Origin: Streptomyces humi
GTDB lineage: Bacteria > Actinomycetota > Actinomycetes > Streptomycetales > Streptomycetaceae
Length of the DNA: 55,838 bases
Assembly: GCF_001005085.2 (NCBI RefSeq)
Contig: NZ_LBMU02000083.1
Location: forward strand, 1 to 55,838
Direction: 5' to 3'
Made by a program: the position numbers and the translations under genes. The stretch's first letter is position 1, and every line of letters begins with the position of its first letter. This document shows, in pieces, positions 50,492-55,838 of this stretch. A model generated the notes under the pieces. It searched no databases, was not told the origin of the DNA, and was given only the letters and a program-made list of their open reading frames with translations.

Positions 50492-52126
50492 ATGACAGCA
50501 AAACTGATGCAGCGTCAGCTGACGAGACGTCACATCCTGGGCATGATCGCCCTCCAGACCGCCGCCGCGGCCGGTCTCACCCGGGTCGGGCTCCAGTCGG
50601 CGCAGGCCGCCGAGGAGGCCGCCGCCGTCGACAACGCGCCTGCCATCGTGGTCGGTTCGGGCTACGGCGGGGCCGTGGCCGCGCTCCGGCTCGGACAGGC
50701 CGGGGTACGCACCCTCATGATCGAGATGGGGCAGCTGTGGAACACCGCCGGCTCCGACGGCAAGGTCTTCTGTTCCACCGCGGCCCCGGACAAGCGGTCC
50801 ATGTGGTTCAAGACCCGCACCGAGGCCCCGCTCGCCACCTTCCTCTGGCTGGACGTCGTCAACAAGGACATCGCCGCCTATCCCGGCGTCCTCGACCGGG
50901 TGCACTACGACAACATGTCCGTGTACGTCGGGCGGGGTGTCGGAGGCGGCTCCCTGGTCAACGGGGGGATGGCGGTCACGCCCCTCCAGTCGTACTTCGC
51001 CGAGCAGTTCCCGACCGTGGACGCGAGCGCGATGTACAACACGTACTACCCGCGCGCCCGCACCATGCTCGGCGTCAACACCGTCGACCCCACCTGGTTC
51101 GAGTCGACGGAGTGGTACCAGTTCACCCGGACGTCCCGGAAGGCCGCCGCCAACACCGGTCTCAAGACCACCTTCGTACCGAACGTCTACGACTTCGGGT
51201 ACATGCAGCAGGAGGCCGCCGGCACCGCCACGAAGTCAGCGCTCGCGCAGGAGGTCATCTACGGCAACAACTACGGCAAGAAGAGCCTCGACAAGACCTA
51301 CCTCGCCGCCGCGCTCGGCACCGGCAACCTCACCATCCACACCCTGGAGAAGGTCAGGTCGGTCACGCGGGCGAGCGACGGGTCGTACCTGCTGAGCGTG
51401 GACCGGATCGACACCACCGGGGCCGTGGTCGAGAGCAAGCAGTACAGCTGCACCTACCTGTTCCTCGGCGGCGGCAGCCTCGGGACCACCGAACTGCTCG
51501 TGCGGGCCCGGGACACCGGCGCGCTGCCCGCCCTCAACTCCAGTGTGGGCGCCGGCTGGAGCACCAACGGCAACACCATGCTCGGCCGCGCCAACCACAT
51601 CTGGGACACCACCGGCGCCAACCAGGCGACCATGCCGGTGATGGGCATCGACGACTGGGCCAACACCGACAACCCGGTCTTCGCGGAGATCGCCCCGCTG
51701 CCCATCGGGTTCGAGACCTGGGTGAGCCTGTACCTGGCGATCACCAAGAACCCCCAACGGGCGTCCTTCACCTACGACTCCGCGAGCGACGCGGTGAAGC
51801 TGGGCTGGACCGCGGCCCAGAGCGCGGTGTCGGTCGCCATGGCCAAGAAGCTCTTCGACCGGATCAACGCGGCCAACGCGACGATCTACCGGTACGACCT
51901 GTTCGGGTCGGGCAGCAAGGTGTTCGCGGACGACTTCTGCTACCACCCGCTGGGCGGCTGCGTGCTGGGAAAGGCGACCGACGACTACGGCCGGGTGAAG
52001 GGGTATTCGAAGCTGTACGTGACGGACGGTTCGCTGGTCCCCGGGAACATCGGCGTGAACCCGTTCGTGACCATCACCGCGCTCGCCGAGCGCACGATGG
52101 AACGGGTCCTCGCCGAGGACATGTGA
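50492..52126 (+). CDS. choA: Tat-exported cholesterol oxidase (GMC family)
   Basis: This 544-residue FAD enzyme oxidises and isomerises 3-beta-hydroxysterols. A twin-arginine signal (QLTRRHILGMIALQTAAAAG) ends near AQA (39). The FAD motif is VVGSGYGGAVAALRLGQAG (~53-71). Catalytic residues Glu399 (NPVFAEIAPLP), His485 (CYHPLGGC) and Asn523 (NIGVNPFVTITA) are each 38 residues beyond Glu361/His447/Asn485 of the well-studied Streptomyces enzyme, a perfect constant offset. No cholesterol P450 (choP) gene adjoins. A CATGC-TGCGC-GCATG palindrome overlaps the start codon, and no clear ribosome site is seen. Confidence 0.95.
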   Translation: MTAKLMQRQLTRRHILGMIALQTAAAAGLTRVGLQSAQAAEEAAAVDNAPAIVVGSGYGGAVAALRLGQAGVRTLMIEMGQLWNTAGSDGKVFCSTAAPDKRSMWFKTRTEAPLATFLWLDVVNKDIAAYPGVLDRVHYDNMSVYVGRGVGGGSLVNGGMAVTPLQSYFAEQFPTVDASAMYNTYYPRARTMLGVNTVDPTWFESTEWYQFTRTSRKAAANTGLKTTFVPNVYDFGYMQQEAAGTATKSALAQEVIYGNNYGKKSLDKTYLAAALGTGNLTIHTLEKVRSVTRASDGSYLLSVDRIDTTGAVVESKQYSCTYLFLGGGSLGTTELLVRARDTGALPALNSSVGAGWSTNGNTMLGRANHIWDTTGANQATMPVMGIDDWANTDNPVFAEIAPLPIGFETWVSLYLAITKNPQRASFTYDSASDAVKLGWTAAQSAVSVAMAKKLFDRINAANATIYRYDLFGSGSKVFADDFCYHPLGGCVLGKATDDYGRVKGYSKLYVTDGSLVPGNIGVNPFVTITALAERTMERVLAEDM

Positions 52127-52139
52127 ACCAAGTGCCGTC

Positions 52140-53936
52140 CTACTTCGCGTAGATGGCCTCGATCTCGTCCGCGTAGTCCTTCGCCACCACATTGCGCTTG
52201 AGCTTCAGGGACGGCGTCAGGTGGCCCGACTCCTCCGAGAACTGGGAGGACAGAATGCGGAACTTCCGCACCGATTCCGCCTTCGACACCGCGGCGTTGC
52301 CGTCGTCGACAGCGGCCTGGATCGCAGCGTTCAGATCCGGGTCGTCACGCAGCGACGCCGCGGTGGCACCCGCCGGCTTGCCGTGGTCCTGCGCCCAGCG
52401 GCCCAGGAACTCCTCGTCGATGGTGACCAGCGCGCCCACGAACGGCCGCCCGTCACCCACCACCATGCACTCCGCGACCAGCGCGTGCGCGCGGATCCGG
52501 TCCTCGATCACGGCCGGGGCGACGTTCTTGCCGCCCGCGGTGACGATGATCTCCTTCTTGCGGCCGGTGATCCTGAGGTAGCCGTCCTCGTCCAGGGTGC
52601 CGATGTCCCCGGTGTGGAACCAGCCGTCGGCCAGCGCCTCGGCGGTCGCGGCCTCGTTGTTCCAGTAGCCCTTGAACAGGTGCTCGCCGTGCAGCAGCAC
52701 CTCGCCGTCGTCGGCGATCCGCACCACCGAACCGGGCAGCGGCTGACCGACCGTGCCGATCTTCTGCCGGTCCCAGGGGTTGAACGCGGTCGCCGCGCAG
52801 GACTCGGTCAGGCCGTAGCCCTCCAGGACCGTGAAGCCGATGCCGCGGAAGAAGTGACCGAGGCGCTCGCCCAGCGGGGCACCGCCGGAGATGGCGTACT
52901 CGCCCTTGCCGCCGAGCACCGCCCGCAGCTTGCTGTAGACCAGCTTGTCGAAGGTTCTGTGCTTGATCTTCAGGCCGAGGGACGGGCCCGTCGGCGTGTC
53001 CAGCGCCTTGCTGTACGCGATCGCGGTGTCCGCGGCCTTGTCGAAGATCTTGCCCTTGCCGTCCGCCTGCGCCTTGGCGCGCGCCGAGTTGTAGACCTTC
53101 TCGAAGACCCGCGGGACGCCGAGGACCAGCGTCGGCCGGAAGGCGGCCAGTTCATCGGTGAGGTTCTTGATGTCCGGGACGCAGCCCAGTTTGATCGGCG
53201 CCATCATCGGGGCGATCTGGACCAGGCGGCCGAAGACATGCGCGAGCGGGAGGAAGAGCAGCACGGAACACTCGCCGGTGCGGAACAGCGGGCGCAGCCG
53301 TTCCACGATGTTGCCGCACTCGGCGAAGAAGCTGCGGTGGGTGAGGACACAGCCCTTCGGGCGCCCGGTGGTACCGCTCGTGTAGACGATGGTCGCCGGG
53401 TCGTCCGCCCGCGCCTGCGAGCTGCGCTCCTCGACGGTCGCGTCGGTGACGCCCTGGCCGAGCCTGCCCAGCTCCTCCAGGGCGCCGGCCTCGATCCCCC
53501 AGACGTGCTTGAGGGCGGGCAGCGTCTCGCGCACCGACTCGACGGCGGCCGTGTGGCCGTCGAGTTCCACGATGCAGGCGGTGGCGCCGGAGTCGCTGAG
53601 GATCCACTGCACCTGTTCCGGCGAACTGGTCTCGTACACCGGCACGGTGACCGCGCCGGCGCACCAGATCGCGAAGTCGAGGAGCGTCCACTCGTAGCGG
53701 GTGCGGGACATCAGGCCGACCCGGTCGCCGGGCTGGATCCCGGAGGCGATGAGGCCCTTCGCGGCCGCGTGCACCTCGGTGAGGAAGGCGGTGGCGGTCA
53801 CGTCCTGCCAGACCCCGTCGACCTTGCGGGCCATGACGGCGACGTTCGGATGCTGCGCGGCGTTTCTGCGGACGATGTCGGTCAGATTGCCGTCCGCGGG
53901 GACCTCGTACAAAGCCGGAAGGCTGAACTCGCGCAA
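52140..53936 (-). CDS. Long-chain acyl-CoA synthetase, FadD15-like
   Basis: This 598-residue AMP-forming synthetase activates long fatty acids to acyl-CoA. It has the P-loop-like TIVYTSGTTGRPKGCVLTH, EGYGLTESCAATAFN, WFHTGDIGTLDEDGYL and the hinge GRKKEIIVTAGGKNVAP. The TTG start is supported by AGGAG nine bases upstream. It follows the conserved order next to pimB' except for the inserted cholesterol oxidase. A palindromic operator candidate lies in its upstream region. Confidence 0.93.
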   Translation of the reverse strand: MREFSLPALYEVPADGNLTDIVRRNAAQHPNVAVMARKVDGVWQDVTATAFLTEVHAAAKGLIASGIQPGDRVGLMSRTRYEWTLLDFAIWCAGAVTVPVYETSSPEQVQWILSDSGATACIVELDGHTAAVESVRETLPALKHVWGIEAGALEELGRLGQGVTDATVEERSSQARADDPATIVYTSGTTGRPKGCVLTHRSFFAECGNIVERLRPLFRTGECSVLLFLPLAHVFGRLVQIAPMMAPIKLGCVPDIKNLTDELAAFRPTLVLGVPRVFEKVYNSARAKAQADGKGKIFDKAADTAIAYSKALDTPTGPSLGLKIKHRTFDKLVYSKLRAVLGGKGEYAISGGAPLGERLGHFFRGIGFTVLEGYGLTESCAATAFNPWDRQKIGTVGQPLPGSVVRIADDGEVLLHGEHLFKGYWNNEAATAEALADGWFHTGDIGTLDEDGYLRITGRKKEIIVTAGGKNVAPAVIEDRIRAHALVAECMVVGDGRPFVGALVTIDEEFLGRWAQDHGKPAGATAASLRDDPDLNAAIQAAVDDGNAAVSKAESVRKFRILSSQFSEESGHLTPSLKLKRNVVAKDYADEIEAIYAK

Positions 53937-54251
53937 GACTGCTGCTCCTCATAGGGCGCCGGCGCCACGACGTTGTGCGATGCGACGGTGCGGTCCAAGG
54001 CTCGGGCAGGTACTCAGGCTTCGCCACGGGTCGGAAGATCCGTTGGTTGAATTCCTGAGCACGACTGGACTGCCCGGACGTTACCCGCCGGTATGGCTTC
54101 TTCGACAGGGGGTCCCGGCGAGATGTTCGCTGCGTCACACAGGTTGGTGTTCCTTCGCGTACGGTAGTCCACCGCTTTAGTGACTGACCAGTAACCGCAG
54201 GTGCGCCCATCGCCTGTTCACGTTTGCCGCACAGGCCTACCCTTGATCACC
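53937..54251. other. Divergent intergenic region, fadD/metallophosphoesterase
   Basis: This 315-bp spacer separates two divergent genes. It contains the palindrome at 54180-54195 and AT-richer stretches (for example GGTTGAATTCCTGAGC near 54044) likely to hold promoters. No coding region is evident. Confidence 0.6.
54180..54195. promoter_or_regulatory. Palindromic operator candidate GTGACTGACCAGTAAC
   Basis: Inner arms ACTG and CAGT around AC are perfect, and the outer GT/AC bases also match with one interruption. The form resembles TetR-family operators, common in control of fatty acid genes. It lies 57 bases before the metallophosphoesterase and ~245 bases before the fadD start. Confidence 0.5.
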
Positions 54252-55049
54252 ATGGCAGCCTCACCCTCCGGCCTCCGGAAGACCCGCGTCCACGTGGTCA
54301 GTGACGTGCACGGCAACGCCCGTGACCTGGCCAGAGCCGGCGACGGCGCCGACGCCCTGATCTGTCTCGGCGACCTCGTCCTCTTCCTCGACTACGCCGA
54401 CCACTCGCGCGGCATCTTCCCCGACCTGTTCGGCGTCGAGAACGCCGACCGGCTCGTCGAACTGCGCACCGCCCGCCGTTTCGAGGAGGCCCGGGAGCTG
54501 GGGGCGCGGCTGTGGGGCGGGATCGCCATGGACCGCGCGACCGCGATCGAGAAGGCGGTGCGCAAGCAGTACGCCGAGATGTTCGCGGCGTTCCCGACGC
54601 CGACGTACGCGACGTACGGCAACGTCGACATGCCGCAGCTGTGGCCGGAGTACGCGGGGCCGGGCACGACGGTCCTGGACGGGCAGCGGGTGGAGATCGG
54701 CGGGTGGGTGTTCGGCTTCGTGGGCGGCGGGCTGCGCACCCCGATGCGCACCCCCTACGAGATCTCCGACGAGGAGTACGCGGCGAAGATCGAGGCGGTC
54801 GGCGAGGTCGACGTGCTGTGCACGCACATCCCGCCGGAGGTGCCGGAGCTGGTCTACGACACGGTGGCGCGCCGTTTCGAACGGGGCAGCCGGGCGCTGC
54901 TGGACGCCGTCCGGCGGACGAAGCCGCGTTACTCGCTCTTCGGGCATGTCCACCAGCCGCTGGTGAAGCGGATGCGGATCGGGGCCACCGAGTGCGTGAA
55001 CGTCGGGCACTTCGCGGGTGCGGGGCGGCCCTGGGCGCTGGAATGGTGA
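54252..55049 (+). CDS. Calcineurin-like metallophosphoesterase
   Basis: This 265-residue enzyme has the metal-binding motifs in order: SDVHGN (Asp18, His20), CLGDLVLF (Asp41), TYGNVDMP, CTHIPPE and FGHVHQP. It is soluble with no signal peptide. The ATG at 54252 is chosen because homology begins just after it; upstream ATG at 54201 lacks support. Substrate (phosphodiester, nucleotide or phosphoprotein) cannot be told. Confidence 0.9.
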   Translation: MAASPSGLRKTRVHVVSDVHGNARDLARAGDGADALICLGDLVLFLDYADHSRGIFPDLFGVENADRLVELRTARRFEEARELGARLWGGIAMDRATAIEKAVRKQYAEMFAAFPTPTYATYGNVDMPQLWPEYAGPGTTVLDGQRVEIGGWVFGFVGGGLRTPMRTPYEISDEEYAAKIEAVGEVDVLCTHIPPEVPELVYDTVARRFERGSRALLDAVRRTKPRYSLFGHVHQPLVKRMRIGATECVNVGHFAGAGRPWALEW

Positions 55050-55107
55050 CCGCCCCGGACAGGGGGTGAAGTCGGCTGGTCGGGCGCGCGGTAGCCTTCA
55101 CGCTGCA

Positions 55108-55125
55108 CACGCGTGCGCACGCGTG
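55108..55125. promoter_or_regulatory. 18-bp perfect palindrome upstream of the SRPBCC gene
   Basis: Two CACGCGTG octamers, each self-complementary, flank CG to make an 18-base perfect palindrome (55108-55125). TAGCCT at 55092-55097 could be the -10 element, placing the palindrome at or just after the transcription start. Confidence 0.55.
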
Positions 55126-55179
55126 CGGCGACCTTCTTTCAAATGGTCTCACCGGCCCGCATCTGGAGGAGCCACGGCG

Positions 55180-55626
55180 ATGGCGGAACACACCAGCTCG
55201 AGCATCACGATCGAGGCGGCCCCGGCCGACGTCATGGCGGTGATCGCCGACTTCGCCCGGTACCCGGACTGGACGGGCGAGGTGAAGGAGGCGGAGGTGC
55301 TGAAGACCGACGCCAGGGGGCGGGCCGAGCAGGTCCGGCTGGTCATGGACGCGGGTGCGATCAAGGACGACCAGACGCTCGGGTACACGTGGACCGGCGA
55401 CAACGAGGTCTCCTGGACCCTGGTGAAGTCGCAGATGCTGCGGTCGCTGGACGGGTCGTACCTGCTGCGGCCGGCGGGGGCCGGGGCGACGGAGGTCACG
55501 TACTCGCTGACGGTGGACGTCAAGATCCCGATGCTGGGGATGATCAAGAGGAAAGCCGAGAAGGTCATCATCGACCGGGCGCTGGCGGGGCTGAAGAAGC
55601 GGGTCGAGTCGGAAGAGCAGTCGTGA
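55180..55626 (+). CDS. SRPBCC (START/cyclase-like) lipid-binding protein
   Basis: This 148-residue protein starts at the ATG after GGAGGAG. It has the helix-grip pattern of SRPBCC proteins: an N-terminal strand, ADVMAVIADFARYPDWTGEVKEAEVL, and a long C-terminal helix (KRKAEKVIIDRALAGLKKRV). Such folds bind lipids or polyketides in a deep cavity. Position near fadD15 and pimB' matches mycobacterial Rv2185c. Its last codons are part of a 44-base tandem repeat. Confidence 0.87.
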   Translation: MAEHTSSSITIEAAPADVMAVIADFARYPDWTGEVKEAEVLKTDARGRAEQVRLVMDAGAIKDDQTLGYTWTGDNEVSWTLVKSQMLRSLDGSYLLRPAGAGATEVTYSLTVDVKIPMLGMIKRKAEKVIIDRALAGLKKRVESEEQS

Positions 55627-55735
55627 GGCTGCGGGTGCGCGGGGGCTTGGAGTCGGAAGAGCGGTCGTGAGGCTCCGGGTGCGCGGGGGCTTGGAGTCGG
55701 CAGAGCAGTCGTGAGGCTGCGGGTGCGCGGGGGCT
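55606..55735. repeat. 44-bp tandem repeat spanning the SRPBCC gene end
   Basis: GAGTCGGAAGAGCAGTCG begins copies at 55606, 55650 and 55694, exactly 44 bases apart; each continues TGAGGCTGCGGGTGCGCG then GGGGCTT. The first copy supplies the end of the SRPBCC coding region and its stop codon; later copies are non-coding. Confidence 0.85.
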
Positions 55736-55737
55736 TT

Positions 55738-55757
55738 TCGCGCAGTTCCCCGCGCCA
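55738..55757 (-). repeat. Dispersed intergenic repeat, copy E
   Basis: TCGCGCAGTTCCCCGCGCC on the plus strand, flanked by GGGGGCTTT and ACTGACGGGGCGCTG. It directly follows the 44-bp repeat array, which carries the repeat's left flank (GCGGGTGCGCGGGGGCTT). Confidence 0.75.
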
Positions 55758-55838
55758 CTGACGGGGCGCTGCGGCCGCCCCGCGTTTTTCGCTCGCGCAG
55801 CTGCGGGCAGGCGTGCCGCAGGGCGGCACGGGTGGGCG
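55758..55838. other. Window end, no feature recognised
   Basis: The last 81 bases are GC-rich intergenic sequence with no supported gene or hairpin. The next gene lies outside the window. Confidence 0.5.

Noticed and set aside
1..55838. tRNA, rRNA, insertion sequences, prophage or antibiotic gene cluster
   Set aside because: None was recognised on reading both strands; no transposase, integrase, NRPS or PKS motifs appear in any long frame.

Overview
This is a chromosomal segment from a Streptomyces or very close relative. The evidence is a GC content of roughly 70%, strongly GC-biased third codon positions, frequent GTG starts (also TTG, and one possible CTG), long spurious open frames on the opposite strand of almost every gene, and a gene content typical of the conserved core of actinomycete chromosomes. 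No tRNA, rRNA, CRISPR array, transposase, phage gene or antibiotic gene cluster was seen.

Layout. 1-3.4 kb: three membrane proteins, including an MprF/LysX-type aminoacyl-phosphatidylglycerol synthase. 3.4-3.95 kb: an unusual array of ~123-bp tandem repeats. 3.95-7.4 kb: cobalamin lower-ligand genes (cobT, and a cobU fused to a PhnP-like metallo-beta-lactamase domain) around a methyltransferase. 7.5-10.3 kb: a small conserved protein, an HtrA-like lipoprotein protease, a methyltransferase and a DUF3043 membrane protein. 10.6-17 kb: an envelope-stress block with pspA-pspAA, a NarL/DesK-type two-component pair and an HAE1-type RND transporter. 17.2-24.7 kb: a receptor Ser/Thr kinase, nadA, an ErpA/HesB iron-sulfur carrier, a large single-pass membrane protein, a 69-residue protein and a PfkB/adenosine-kinase-like sugar kinase.

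24.8-37 kb is the functional core. It holds a cysteine desulfurase-TusA fusion, ctaC-ctaD-ctaF (aa3 oxidase), an L,D-transpeptidase lipoprotein, a degenerate receiver protein divergent from ctaE, then ctaE-qcrC-qcrA-qcrB (the cytochrome bcc-aa3 supercomplex) and trpD. Stop and start codons overlap at ctaC/D, ctaD/F, qcrC/A and qcrA/B. Strong hairpin terminators follow ctaF and qcrB.

37-49 kb: a class V aminotransferase, a second receptor kinase with a PQQ-like domain, a rhomboid protease coupled to a stand-alone AsnC ligand-binding domain, a zinc-ribbon protein, a coiled-coil NYN (YacP-type) nuclease, tandem duplicated NlpC/P60 endopeptidases, a metalloprotease lipoprotein and a GT87 mannosyltransferase. 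49-55.8 kb: a PimB'-like mannosyltransferase, a Tat-exported cholesterol oxidase, a long-chain acyl-CoA synthetase (FadD15-like), a metallophosphoesterase and an SRPBCC protein.

Gene order from ErpA/HesB through adenosine kinase, ctaC, qcrABC, ctaE, trpD, NlpC/P60, pimB', fadD15 and SRPBCC follows, from memory, the Mycobacterium tuberculosis region Rv2185c-Rv2204c. The window is therefore an ancient actinobacterial respiration/envelope block. The lineage-specific additions (cholesterol oxidase, repeat arrays, the dispersed intergenic repeat family) and unexplained regulatory DNA (start-codon palindromes, direct-repeat operators, an inverted repeat plus T-run before the first NlpC/P60 gene) are the least expected parts. 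Function calls come from motif reading only; no database search was possible.
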